Below, piece after piece: positions 1-5,896 of a stretch of 43,049 bases of DNA. Numbering within the stretch: position 1 is the stretch's first letter; each line of letters opens with the position of its first letter. The translations under genes were made by a program, and so were the position numbers. The DNA comes from a virus, in the IMG/VR virus record IMGVR_UViG_3300006751_000025, positions 1-43,049 of that record; one strand, 5' to 3'. The notes under the pieces were generated by a model. It worked only from the letters and a program-made list of their open reading frames with translations, did not search any database and was not told the DNA's origin.

Positions 1-42
1 CTCGTAAGACCGAACGAATCGGTCGACCGCTTGAAGACTCAT
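1..42 (-). CDS. Start of a truncated leftward gene at the window edge
   Basis: An ATG at 42-40 opens a frame (MSLQAVDRFVRSYE) that runs off the left end after 14 codons. I note it because a strong purine-rich Shine-Dalgarno (AAGAGGGGGG) sits six bases upstream. It lies inside, and in a different frame from, the membrane-protein frame that starts at 187. If the window ends are joined directly, this frame stops after ten more codons, but one extra or missing base at the junction would put it in register with the MVEELLTI frame at the right end (42919-43049). No function can be given. Confidence 0.35.
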   Translation of the reverse strand, partial: MSLQAVDRFVRSYE

Positions 43-187
43 GTATTTCCCCCCTCTTAATAAAGATACAGTTGCGCCGGGCTCTCCTTGATAGATACCC
101 ATCAACGAGGTCAGCAATCACGGCAATCACGCTGATCAAAACAGACAGCGCAATGGCAAACCCTAACAGGACAATGAACGTTGGCAC
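1..187 (-). CDS. Small membrane protein, N-terminal part (runs off left edge)
   Basis: A GTG at 187-185 overlaps the TAG stop of the upstream gene (TAGTG), with GAGAGGGA as ribosome-binding site. The product begins with a hydrophobic helix of about 25 residues (FIVLLGFAIALSVLISVIAV), followed by acidic residues and then a basic patch (SRRARR), as expected for a single-pass membrane protein with a basic cytoplasmic side. The frame stays open to base 1. If the ends are joined it continues through base 43049 to the stop at 42919, for about 105 aa in total. The part after residue 50 looks less protein-like, and another well-placed start (ATG at 42) lies inside it in a different frame, so the gene may end differently. 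Function unknown. Confidence 0.4.
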   Translation of the reverse strand, partial: MPTFIVLLGFAIALSVLISVIAVIADLVDGYLSRRARRNCIFIKRGEIHESSSGRPIRSVLR

Positions 188-510
188 TAGTCCCTCTCTT
201 CCAGGCCGGATGCAATGCGCCCAGCCTTCTCAGATACCTGGTCCCAGCTCTGATGCTGGTCCCACCATCCATTATTCTTTGCGAAGTTAGCCCCATCTCT
301 TGCTGCTCGAATGGCCTCGTTAAGCATCAGCTCAATCTGTCTCATCCTGTGTGCAAAGATGTCTAGCTCGCTGTCATACACGTCAACCGTGTGCTCTAGT
401 TCACTAGATGCAATGGCAAGCAGCTCAGCTGCGTCGCAAGCTCTAGCCAACCGGCTTCGCAATCTATTGTAGTTGTCTTTGAATGTGTTTAGCTTGGCAG
501 TTTCAGTCAT
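187..510 (-). CDS. Hypothetical early protein, 107 aa
   Basis: I do not recognise a family. The product is soluble, charged and mostly helical by inspection, with heptad-like stretches around residues 10-75 (YNRLRSRLARA, MRQIELMLNEAI) that suggest a small helical bundle or coiled coil. The C-terminal part carries a WWDQHQSWDQ aromatic cluster. The ATG at 510 is chosen because AAGGAG lies seven bases upstream, inside the ACAACCAAGG element that also precedes neighbouring genes. A GC-rich hairpin (538-561) separates it from the upstream gene. It is translationally coupled to the membrane-protein frame downstream (TAGTG). Confidence 0.7.
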   Translation of the reverse strand: MTETAKLNTFKDNYNRLRSRLARACDAAELLAIASSELEHTVDVYDSELDIFAHRMRQIELMLNEAIRAARDGANFAKNNGWWDQHQSWDQVSEKAGRIASGLEERD

Positions 511-517
511 AGAATCT

Positions 518-527
518 CCTTGGTTGT
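518..527 (-). promoter_or_regulatory. ACAACCAAGG start element (copy 1)
   Basis: The leftward mRNA reads ACAACCAAGG followed by AG, seven bases before the ATG at 510. AAGGAG is the Shine-Dalgarno core; the upstream ACAACC is the part shared with the other early gene starts (999, 1754, 3038, 4332 and, imperfectly, 5282). Confidence 0.6.
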
Positions 528-537
528 AGGCGATTGG

Positions 538-561
538 GCGGGGTTTTTATAGCAGCCCCGC
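538..561 (-). promoter_or_regulatory. Intercistronic hairpin
   Basis: Perfect 6-bp arms GCGGGG (538-543) and CCCCGC (556-561) enclose a 12-nt loop, directly after the stop of the 568-999 gene. In the leftward transcript no U-run follows, so RNA processing or message stability is as likely as termination. Confidence 0.5.
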
Positions 562-567
562 AACTGC

Positions 568-999
568 TTACACTGGCGCACCATCCTCCATCGCCATCGC
601 ACTCTTGTCGTGCTCTCTCAGCTCATCCTCTAATGAGCGAGCTGATTCGGTGAGGAGTTCGAAGATACTCTTTCTGAATTGAACTCGTGTCATTCGAGAT
701 GCATTGGTTGTCATACCCAGGTGCATACGGATGTCTTCAGGTGTGATATATACACGCACCTTCTTGCCATCCTCCCAGAAGTGCAGCCACTCACCATGCA
801 CGCGCTGTAGAATCATGACTCGATTGGTAAACTCATGCAGGTTTACCTTGGTGATTGAGCCCATGCCTATAGCGACGGTGAGAAAGATGAGGCTATGGGT
901 GACGCCCTTCAGCTCACTCTTGTCCTCCTCTCCCTCAACGGGTCGGTAGCACTTCTCTTTGTAGTTGGGTATTTCTGTCAGATTAAACGATAAAGCCAC
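568..999 (-). CDS. Conserved-type phage hypothetical protein, 143 aa
   Basis: The GTG at 999 is preferred over upstream starts because it follows the gene ending at 1002 by two bases and has AAGGAG nine bases upstream within the TCAACCAAGG element. The product starts MALSFNLTEI and contains a hydrophobic stretch (THSLIFLTVAIGMGSITKVN), then FTNRVMILQRVHGEWLHF and VYITPEDIRMHLGMTTNASRMT. This order (short beta start, 'L..LT..IG...IT' helix, R...Q...G, then 'YIT..D...H.G..TNA') matches, from memory, a widespread phage hypothetical family of unknown role. The C-terminus is acidic. It lies in the early block, probably cotranscribed with the gene at 1002-1754. Confidence 0.8.
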   Translation of the reverse strand: MALSFNLTEIPNYKEKCYRPVEGEEDKSELKGVTHSLIFLTVAIGMGSITKVNLHEFTNRVMILQRVHGEWLHFWEDGKKVRVYITPEDIRMHLGMTTNASRMTRVQFRKSIFELLTESARSLEDELREHDKSAMAMEDGAPV

Positions 1000-1001
1000 G
1001 G

Positions 1002-1754
1002 TTACACTCCTTGGTTGATGATATTCAAGCTCATCTGTTTGCGCTTCTGGCCTGTGGCCGGAAACCCTATGAATATATTTCTCCCCTTCTGAGCACAGAG
1101 GGGGGAACCCTTGCCGCAGTCGCAGCACTTTGTGTCTGACCATACAGCCGGACACACTATCCCTCGACGACCACCGGGAGAGACTAATTTCTTCCCGATG
1201 GTGTCATGGGGTACAACAACCACGGCATCTAAGCCACGGTCCATTGCTCTATCCAGCTCAGCCATCGAGTCACATGATACGTTGACCGTAAAGTTCTTGG
1301 TCTCGCTCATCATCTGATCAAAGGCTCGCCGGTTAGCGCGTCTCAATTTGACATCGCCTCGCTTGTGCACACCTGACATTGGCTTATGGGTGTAAGCAAT
1401 TGCTTGCTTACCTGACTCATCAATGGTCTTGGCTAGCTTCCGCAGTCTCTTGCCATCAATGCGGTCACCCTTACCAGGCAGGTCGCCACTCACAAAGCAT
1501 CTGAATATCCGTGAGAAGATTGCGGTAGGCAGCAAGCCAATCAGCTCCGTAAAGCTGTAGCTCTTGTACTTACCTTGGTCGTGCCTGTCTCTGTGGATTC
1601 TCATGTTGCCTTGCTTAGCATGGCACTCACTGCTCTCCAGGTAGGGACAGGTATCAGGACACGTCTTGCTCTCGGACATAAAGTTAGAGATAGGACCTGT
1701 CTTCTTATTGTGAGACAAGGTCGTAACGTGGTAGCGTTCCTCTGTTGTTGTCAT
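1002..1754 (-). CDS. DUF7227-like cysteine-rich phage protein, 250 aa
   Basis: The start is set at the ATG at 1754 (MTTTEERYHV), eight bases after an ACAACCAAGG element; longer frames upstream have no such site. Near the N-terminus is a cysteine cluster of form S-K-T-C-P-x-x-C-P-Y-L...C-H-A. A 'SGDLPGKGDRIDG' segment follows, then AIAYTHKP, NFTVNVSCDSMAELDRAMDRGLDAVVVVPHD, and a C-terminal GIVCPAVWSDTKCCDCGKGSPLC...IFIGFPATGQ. This order of motifs matches phage proteins I know as DUF7227. The two cysteine groups could bind metal or an Fe-S cluster, but the biochemical role is unknown. It lies in the early block immediately upstream of the 568-999 gene. Confidence 0.8.
   Translation of the reverse strand: MTTTEERYHVTTLSHNKKTGPISNFMSESKTCPDTCPYLESSECHAKQGNMRIHRDRHDQGKYKSYSFTELIGLLPTAIFSRIFRCFVSGDLPGKGDRIDGKRLRKLAKTIDESGKQAIAYTHKPMSGVHKRGDVKLRRANRRAFDQMMSETKNFTVNVSCDSMAELDRAMDRGLDAVVVVPHDTIGKKLVSPGGRRGIVCPAVWSDTKCCDCGKGSPLCAQKGRNIFIGFPATGQKRKQMSLNIINQGV
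1009..1018 (-). promoter_or_regulatory. ACAACCAAGG-type start element (copy 2)
   Basis: The variant TCAACCAAGG precedes the GTG at 999 by nine bases. It lies inside the 3' end of the upstream coding region (1002-1754), so here the element is kept even though it overlaps codons. Confidence 0.5.
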
Positions 1755-1762
1755 GGTTAACC

Positions 1763-1772
1763 CCTTGGTTGT
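1763..1772 (-). promoter_or_regulatory. ACAACCAAGG start element (copy 3)
   Basis: A perfect ACAACCAAGG followed by GG lies eight bases before the ATG at 1754. This element decides the start of the DUF7227-like gene. Confidence 0.55.
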
Positions 1773-1794
1773 GGGGCTGGAGTGCCCCCGAGAA

Positions 1795-1814
1795 CCGGCC
1801 TGTTGCCAAGCCGG
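1795..1814 (-). promoter_or_regulatory. Intercistronic hairpin with GCAA loop
   Basis: In the leftward RNA 8-bp arms (1807-1814 with 1795-1802, including one G-U pair) close a GCAA tetraloop of GNRA type (1803-1806). On the other strand the G-U pair becomes an A-C mismatch, so the fold favours the leftward transcript. It sits between the stop at 1823 and the start element at 1763-1772. Confidence 0.5.
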
Positions 1815-1822
1815 AACCGGCG

Positions 1823-2065
1823 TCACTTCATACTGAATGGTTGCTTTGCAGCTCCCTCCACTGAGTCAAACGCTTCAGCTATTACCTGGTTCAACACATG
1901 GTGAATCAGGATGGTAGCCTCAGCTCTGGTTGGGCGAGTCGCAAAGGTAAGTCTCATTACCTCCGCCATCATCACCTCCACTGTTTCCATTGGTGTCAGA
2001 CCGTTCCCCACTGATATGTGGTACAGATCTTCCACCACCTGATGAATATTCTCCTCGCTCATCAT
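1823..2065 (-). CDS. Hypothetical early protein, 80 aa, overlapping the upstream gene
   Basis: The product (MMSEENIHQVVEDLYHIS...) is a compact, mainly helical sequence of normal composition with no recognisable family. It starts at tandem ATGs (2065 and 2062), preceded by GGGGGAA. The first 48 codons (146 bases) lie, in a different frame, inside the 3' end of the gene at 1920-3038, which there encodes only low-complexity Gly/Ser/Asp sequence. That contrast suggests this frame constrains the sequence and the other one tolerates it. The stop precedes a GCAA-capped hairpin. Confidence 0.6.
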   Translation of the reverse strand: MMSEENIHQVVEDLYHISVGNGLTPMETVEVMMAEVMRLTFATRPTRAEATILIHHVLNQVIAEAFDSVEGAAKQPFSMK

Positions 2066-3038
2066 CTTCCCCCGTTTCAAAGCGCATCCCACCAAGCACC
2101 CGCTTAAGCGAGCGCTCAATTTGTCTCATCGCCTCATCGCCCAGCATGTACCGGTCGGGAGAGATCTCCCTATTGGCAGCAATTGCTACCTCCGGAACAC
2201 GACTGATGAGAATGTCAGCTGCCTTGTCGAATCCCAGCTCACCGCAAGCGGTCTCCAGGATGCGCTCATAGTAGCCAGTCCCCTCCTCAGCCTTGACTTT
2301 AGTGTACGTCATGATGGTGGGTAGGTCAGTGCCTTGCCACCAACGCTCAACGCAGTCCGCTTCAGCCTGTGGTAGGCTGGGCAGGATTCGCCTGCACACC
2401 TCAGCAGCTAACCCGCTACGCATATGGATTAGATACTCAGCCAGCTCATCCAGCCGAGTGCAGGTTGAGCCAGCTAGCTGGTCAACACAGCTCAGCATTA
2501 TTGACCTAAGGTCATCATCGGAGTCGCTCAGCTTGCTTAGTTCAACACGCTCAGCAGCCCCGAGATTAGGCAGGATGTTACTAGCTATGTAGCTAGCAAA
2601 CTCACTGTCTCCAACCTCTTGCCAACACAGGTACAGCACCTCATTGCACTCATCATTATCAGCGTTGCTGATGTACTGCCTGACCTCGTCAAGGCCCCAG
2701 TCCTCATGAGTCTTGAGTTCACTCATCACCCTGCGCACGTTGCAGCTGTCCCTGATCATGTCAGCTACTTCCCAGTCTGACATTGAATCAAGGGCCTCCT
2801 TAACGTACTCAGACTTCATATCATCGCACACCTGGGTCTCTAGGATTGTGTCAACATGTCCGTGATCCCGTAGGTGCTCGAAGACATCGTCATAGGTCAG
2901 GTTCTCAAGCGCTGACTTGAGTTGCTCCTCGTGATTAGGATCCCTAATCTCTTGACGCAGCTCTTCAGCGAGCGAGCCAATGGTGTGGCCTTTGGTTTCA
3001 ATCTTCTCTAGGAGTTCATCAATTCTTTCATTGCTCAT
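1920..3038 (-). CDS. Acidic helical hypothetical protein, 372 aa
   Basis: The start is the ATG at 3038 (MSNERIDELLEKIETKG), eight bases after an ACAACCAAGG element; a TTG two codons upstream is less likely. The product is acidic and rich in Glu, Asp and Leu. It is made of short helices throughout (LTYDDVFEHLRDHGHVDTIL, SDWEVADMIRDSC, DEVRQYISNADNDE), resembling an alpha-solenoid without an identified repeat. Scattered cysteines show no metal motif. The last 60 residues are low-complexity (GEDDERGEYSSGGGRS..., GGDDGGGNE) and coincide with the overlapping 80-aa gene. Function unknown; it sits between the DUF932 gene and the DUF7227 gene. Confidence 0.75.
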   Translation of the reverse strand: MSNERIDELLEKIETKGHTIGSLAEELRQEIRDPNHEEQLKSALENLTYDDVFEHLRDHGHVDTILETQVCDDMKSEYVKEALDSMSDWEVADMIRDSCNVRRVMSELKTHEDWGLDEVRQYISNADNDECNEVLYLCWQEVGDSEFASYIASNILPNLGAAERVELSKLSDSDDDLRSIMLSCVDQLAGSTCTRLDELAEYLIHMRSGLAAEVCRRILPSLPQAEADCVERWWQGTDLPTIMTYTKVKAEEGTGYYERILETACGELGFDKAADILISRVPEVAIAANREISPDRYMLGDEAMRQIERSLKRVLGGMRFETGEDDERGEYSSGGGRSVPHISGERSDTNGNSGGDDGGGNETYLCDSPNQS

Positions 3039-3046
3039 GGTCAATC

Positions 3047-3056
3047 CCTTGGTTGT
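3047..3056 (-). promoter_or_regulatory. ACAACCAAGG start element (copy 4)
   Basis: A perfect ACAACCAAGG lies eight bases before the ATG at 3038. The Shine-Dalgarno core here is only AAGGG, weaker than usual, while the ACAACC half is fully kept. Confidence 0.55.
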
Positions 3057-3087
3057 TCAACCGTGTAACTCACACAGTCGCATGGAA

Positions 3088-3111
3088 CCGGGCTCGATTG
3101 CTCAAGCCCGG
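3088..3111 (-). promoter_or_regulatory. Strong intercistronic hairpin with GCAA tetraloop
   Basis: In the leftward RNA a 10-bp stem (3102-3111 with 3088-3097, one G-U pair) closes a GCAA tetraloop. On the opposite strand the wobble becomes a C-A mismatch, pointing to the leftward transcript as the functional one. It lies 15 bases after the stop of the DUF932 gene and has no U-run after it. Confidence 0.6.
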
Positions 3112-3126
3112 CTGCCACTGTTGTAG

Positions 3127-4332
3127 TTAGGCTGCCAGTGATACTAGTTCATGCGCTGCCTTGGCCGCTACTTCTCGGCCAGTACCCATTGCTAGGTTGA
3201 TCATGCGGTTACCCGCACGCTCTTGCTTGTTCGCTGCACCCTTGACTCCGAGGCTGGCCTCGTGTGTCAGCCAGTCAGTGAAGGCGTTGAACCCACCCCA
3301 GCCTGTGCCCTTGACATGCTTCATGTCAGAACCACGACCACGACCACTCCAGTTACTCAGGACGATGTCCTGCTTATTCTTGGCAATCGTGAGGCTGCGT
3401 GATGACTCATCATCCTTCACCTCAGGCAGTGGAATCACCTTGTTCACCACCTCCTTGAACTGAAGGTCGTTGATAGGTGTTGCAGCGAGGGTTCTATAGA
3501 GCTCAAGCTGCTGGTCAGCTTGCAGCATGATTAACCCCATCTGCCTAGTGGCCTGTGCAATGCGCACATCCATGTTGGCAGTGTGGCGAATCTTGTGGCC
3601 TGTCTTGGCGTTCTTCTCGTTTCGGAGAATCATGCCTACGGTATTCGCACATACAGGGCGAATATCCGTGTAACAGACCTGAAAGCTGACCGAGCCGGTA
3701 TGGTCGGTGATGCAGAAGAAGTACCGGTGAATCACATCACCGGGTGCTACCTCTACTTCATCCATACGAAGAGATACGTAGAACTTGGTCCCACGTCTCA
3801 CCGTGCCAGCCGTCTCAACGAATAGCTTGTTGCCTGTTACCGGGTGACGTAGCTGGTCTAGAGTATCCAACACCTTAGTGTTGGGTAGCTCCTTGTAGCT
3901 TGGCTTCACTGCACTCAGTGCAGCTAGCTCCTTGTCACTCCTGTACATAGCGTCAAGCTGACCTCCCATGACGTCTTCAAACGCCGCGCCACCTTCAGTC
4001 ACCGTTGTCTTCAGACCGGCCTCGATTTGGGCTACTGCCCGCTCAATCTCGGTCATCTGTACAGGGCGGTTAAGGTCTTGCAGTGTCTGAACTGCGTCGC
4101 CGATAAGACTCTTCAACCCGCGTGGGTCGATGAGTGGTTCACGTTCAAGCTTGAAGTCAACCGCGTTGCCGCGCTCGTCAATCATGCCCTTTAGTTCACC
4201 TGGGGTGGTTTCCTTCGGAATACCTTGCCCCATCTTATGCCACGGTAGCGTCCCGCCCGCATTCCACATACGGTCGGTTGGTTCATACTCAGCATAGAAC
4301 ATAGCGTCACTGTCATAGATTTCATGTGCCAT
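3127..4332 (-). CDS. DUF932 family phage/plasmid-like protein, 401 aa
   Basis: The overall plan matches DUF932 (the phage/plasmid-like TIGR03299 group). There is an N-terminal segment with a W-H motif (GTLPWHKMGQGIP, about residues 27-39), a central beta-rich core (FYVSLRMDEVEV...YFFCITDHTGSVSFQVCYTDIRPVCANTVGMIL) in which the family's 'R-x-V-C-x-N-T' signature is seen as RPVCANTVG, then KIRHTANMDVRIAQATRQM, and a C-terminal FNAFTDWLTHEAS segment. Family members are common on phages and plasmids; their role is not established. The ATG at 4332 has a perfect AAGGAGGT nine bases upstream, the best ribosome-binding site of the early block, so high expression is likely. Confidence 0.88.
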   Translation of the reverse strand: MAHEIYDSDAMFYAEYEPTDRMWNAGGTLPWHKMGQGIPKETTPGELKGMIDERGNAVDFKLEREPLIDPRGLKSLIGDAVQTLQDLNRPVQMTEIERAVAQIEAGLKTTVTEGGAAFEDVMGGQLDAMYRSDKELAALSAVKPSYKELPNTKVLDTLDQLRHPVTGNKLFVETAGTVRRGTKFYVSLRMDEVEVAPGDVIHRYFFCITDHTGSVSFQVCYTDIRPVCANTVGMILRNEKNAKTGHKIRHTANMDVRIAQATRQMGLIMLQADQQLELYRTLAATPINDLQFKEVVNKVIPLPEVKDDESSRSLTIAKNKQDIVLSNWSGRGRGSDMKHVKGTGWGGFNAFTDWLTHEASLGVKGAANKQERAGNRMINLAMGTGREVAAKAAHELVSLAA

Positions 4333-4341
4333 CTGGCACCT

Positions 4342-4351
4342 CCTTGGTTGT
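4342..4351 (-). promoter_or_regulatory. ACAACCAAGG start element (copy 5)
   Basis: Perfect ACAACCAAGG followed by AGGT before the DUF932 gene. It is the copy with the strongest Shine-Dalgarno core. Confidence 0.55.
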
Positions 4352-4363
4352 GTTACCCAATAG

Positions 4364-4386
4364 CCCGCCCAGCTTGCGCGTGGGGG
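4364..4386 (-). promoter_or_regulatory. Bulged intercistronic hairpin with GCAA loop
   Basis: The leftward RNA from 4386 to 4364 can pair its two ends in 8 bp with two single-C bulges around a GCAA loop (4374-4377). It is weaker than the hairpins at 1795 and 3088 but in the same relative place: after a stop codon and before an ACAACCAAGG element. Confidence 0.35.
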
Positions 4387-4422
4387 AACTGAGCTAGCCT
4401 CATGGCAAGCGGTGGTGTTAGA

Positions 4423-4845
4423 TTAGTATGTGAGACTGACTTGAATGGTGGATTGTCCCATAAGGCCGTGAAACACAGCCGGGACACCGTCGATTGACTC
4501 TTGCAGAATAACCTCAACGCATCGCTGTCGGCCATTCTTCAAGAGCGTGAAGTCTATGAGTTGCCGTAGCTGAAAAGCTGCGGCCTTAGCCTCTACAGGT
4601 ATCGCATCAGACAAGGCTGATGACATTTCGAACAGCTCACACAAGGTGAATACCTGTTGAAGGCTGTAGGGACCTGTAAAGGTTAGGGGCATATACTCAG
4701 ATAGGAATGTAAGCATTAAGCCTGCCCCGATATGACCATCGCTGGCCAAATCACGGCATAGGTCGGCTAACAGCTGAGCACATTCCATATCATCCCTGGT
4801 GATTAACTCACCTAGGTCTAAGCCGGTTATGATTTTCTTAGGCAT
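4423..4845 (-). CDS. Hypothetical early protein, 140 aa
   Basis: The start is the ATG at 4845 (MPKKIITGLDLGELITRDD), with TAGGAG upstream; a longer frame reaching 4974 lacks a site and overlaps the upstream gene. The product is mostly helical (MECAQLLADLCRDLASDG, SYLQ-type turns, LCELFEMSSALSDAIPVEAKAAAFQLRQLIDF) and ends with a beta-like segment (STIQVSLTY). No domain is recognised. Unlike its neighbours it lacks the ACAACCAAGG element. A 12-bp hairpin lies in the gap before it (4913-4940). Confidence 0.7.
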   Translation of the reverse strand: MPKKIITGLDLGELITRDDMECAQLLADLCRDLASDGHIGAGLMLTFLSEYMPLTFTGPYSLQQVFTLCELFEMSSALSDAIPVEAKAAAFQLRQLIDFTLLKNGRQRCVEVILQESIDGVPAVFHGLMGQSTIQVSLTY

Positions 4846-4912
4846 GTAGTGTTCTCCTAACTCCGCTTGCCATGGGGCTAGCCCAGTCGAAACTGAACAG
4901 GCTACCAGGTGG

Positions 4913-4940
4913 CCCCAGGCATCCCTGAGGATACCTGAGG
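4913..4940 (-). promoter_or_regulatory. 12-bp intercistronic hairpin
   Basis: In the leftward RNA 4929-4940 pairs with 4913-4924 over 12 bp (two G-U pairs) around a TCAG loop. On the other strand the wobble pairs become mismatches. It lies 12 bases after the stop of the 4953-5282 gene and has no U-run, so processing or stability is as likely as attenuation. Confidence 0.5.
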
Positions 4941-4952
4941 CCCAACAAAGGT

Positions 4953-5282
4953 CTATCGTCGTTGACGTGTCCAATCACTATGTTCTTCGGTTCTGTGAAC
5001 CCATGCACCCCTGCCGTTGCTAGCTTTGGGCTCCCACACAAACTTGCGGTTCGTGCGGTCATAACCCCAGAGATAACCGTCGGCATTTAAGGTACATTGA
5101 GCATTCACATTCACTCGGATAAGCGCTTGTGCATCGTCTGGACGTATGGTCGCAACCACATGCCCACGTCGGACGATAGAGGAACATTCAGCCGGCTTAG
5201 GTCTCGTAACCTTCGGTTGCACAGAGTACACCGATTGGTTAATGATAGTAGGCCAACTAGAACGGTATCCTTGATTTCCCAT
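4953..5282 (-). CDS. Hypothetical protein, first gene of the leftward early block, 109 aa
   Basis: The ATG at 5282 (MGNQGYRSSWPTIINQ) is preceded by ACTACCAAGGGAG, a variant of the early start element. The N-terminal 45 residues are polar and rich in Pro, Ser and Lys. The rest is beta-like and ends in a basic tail (VHRTEEHSDWTRQRR). A segment GYLWGYDRTNRKFVWEP has the aromatic, repeated look of a small beta-domain, but no family is recognised. As the gene nearest the divergent control region it should be the first expressed from a leftward promoter there. Confidence 0.65.
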   Translation of the reverse strand: MGNQGYRSSWPTIINQSVYSVQPKVTRPKPAECSSIVRRGHVVATIRPDDAQALIRVNVNAQCTLNADGYLWGYDRTNRKFVWEPKASNGRGAWVHRTEEHSDWTRQRR

Positions 5283-5293
5283 GACAAAAACTC

Positions 5294-5303
5294 CCTTGGT
5301 AGT
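5294..5303 (-). promoter_or_regulatory. Imperfect start element (copy 6)
   Basis: ACTACCAAGG, one base off the consensus, lies 11 bases before the ATG at 5282. Confidence 0.4.
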
Positions 5304-5381
5304 TTTCCGGTTAATTCCGGGGCAGGCCGCCGCATATGTTTGGTGCCTACTGACTAGCTGGGGTGCATCCCGCAACCCATT

Positions 5382-5398
5382 AACCGCTAGCGGTTTTT
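5382..5398 (+). terminator. Possible rightward intrinsic terminator
   Basis: AACCGCTAGCGGTT is a complete 14-bp palindrome followed by TTT, giving a short stem and a run of five T on the + strand. It could stop rightward transcription entering the leader of the leftward operon. The stem is short and no rightward gene lies just upstream, so an operator role is an alternative. Confidence 0.35.
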
Positions 5399-5432
5399 AG
5401 AGGCCATCGTAGCCTTTCCAGATGCATCACCC

Positions 5433-5507
5433 ATGGCCCTGCCTACTTACTGGTAGGTCTTAACCGAGGGGTCAAATGCGTCTAGCGCTTTCAACCTGCA
5501 GGGCCAT
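5433..5507 (-). ncRNA. Foldable 75-nt segment, tRNA-like cloverleaf
   Basis: Perfect 10-bp arms (5433-5442 and 5498-5507) enclose three smaller hairpins. On the leftward RNA these are a weak GCG/CGC stem, a 6-bp stem (5475-5470 with 5465-5460, one G-U pair, loop CCTC), and a CTAC/GTAG stem just before the closing arm. The G-U pair is an A-C mismatch on the other strand, so the leftward transcript (leader of the early operon) folds better. Length and arm order resemble a tRNA, but there is no TTC-R-A loop, no 7-nt anticodon loop and no CCA, so it is not a normal tRNA gene. Confidence 0.35.
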
Positions 5508-5568
5508 CAACAACGTCTCCCTACCCTCTAAGCATAACGAATAGTGCAGGGTATGTAACCCCTAAAAG

Positions 5569-5581
5569 GCACATAATGTGC
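5569..5581. promoter_or_regulatory. Perfect palindrome, operator-like
   Basis: GCACAT-A-ATGTGC is a perfect inverted repeat with one central base, between the leftward operon start and the TGAGA array. A regulator binding site is the simplest reading. Confidence 0.4.
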
Positions 5582-5706
5582 GGTTTCTTGGGTTTATGTA
5601 CTTTTGCAGAAACATTGGGTTTTTAGGTGGTATTCGTGGGGTAGACCTTGACAATACGTGCGTTGTGTGTGGGGTGGTAAGGCCTCTATGTAGTAAAATC
5701 CCCAAA

Positions 5707-5769
5707 TGATACACATGTATCACTTTGAGACTCTACTATCTCACAATGAGACACTGTCTCACTTTGAGA
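5707..5769. promoter_or_regulatory. Operator-like array of inverted repeats
   Basis: Five overlapping symmetric sites occur in 63 bp: TGATACA-CA-TGTATCA (5707-5722), TATCACTTTGAGA (5718-5730), TCTCA-CAA-TGAGA (5739-5751), TGAGACA-C-TGTCTCA (5747-5761, perfect) and TCTCA-CTT-TGAGA (5757-5769). Most share TGAGA/TCTCA half-sites with 3-base gaps. This is the pattern expected of a cooperative repressor operator between divergent operons. Candidate binders in the window are the HTH protein at 40815 and the HTH/RHH protein at 42300. Confidence 0.6.
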
Positions 5770-5804
5770 ATGTGACCCTCTGAGCTGGGGAACTGGTAGG
5801 ACCA

Positions 5805-5855
5805 GGGGGGCCGGGGGTACCTGGAGGGACGGGGGCGGCTTGGGTCCCATGGGGG
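5805..5855 (+). other. G-rich tract with a G-quadruplex-type motif
   Basis: Six runs of three or more G occur in 51 bases. The last four (from 5826) have gaps of 2, 6 and 6 bases and so meet the usual G3-N1-7 rule for quadruplex formation. The tract lies on the + strand, downstream of the operator array. Confidence 0.5.
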
Positions 5856-5896
5856 AAATAACACCCCTTTGAACACGATTTCATTTGAAACACTAT

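Noticed and set aside
111-296. Leftward 61-codon frame overlapping the 107-aa gene
   Set aside because: Out of frame with the better-supported gene at 187-510 and Cys/Arg-rich; only its last part coincides with the membrane-protein region.
5433-5507. Normal tRNA gene on either strand
   Set aside because: No TTC-R-A T-loop, no 7-nt anticodon loop, D-loop too short and no CCA end.
5648-5653. TTGACA as a rightward -35 box
   Set aside because: The bases 16-18 bp downstream (GTGGGG/GGGGTG) have no resemblance to TATAAT.
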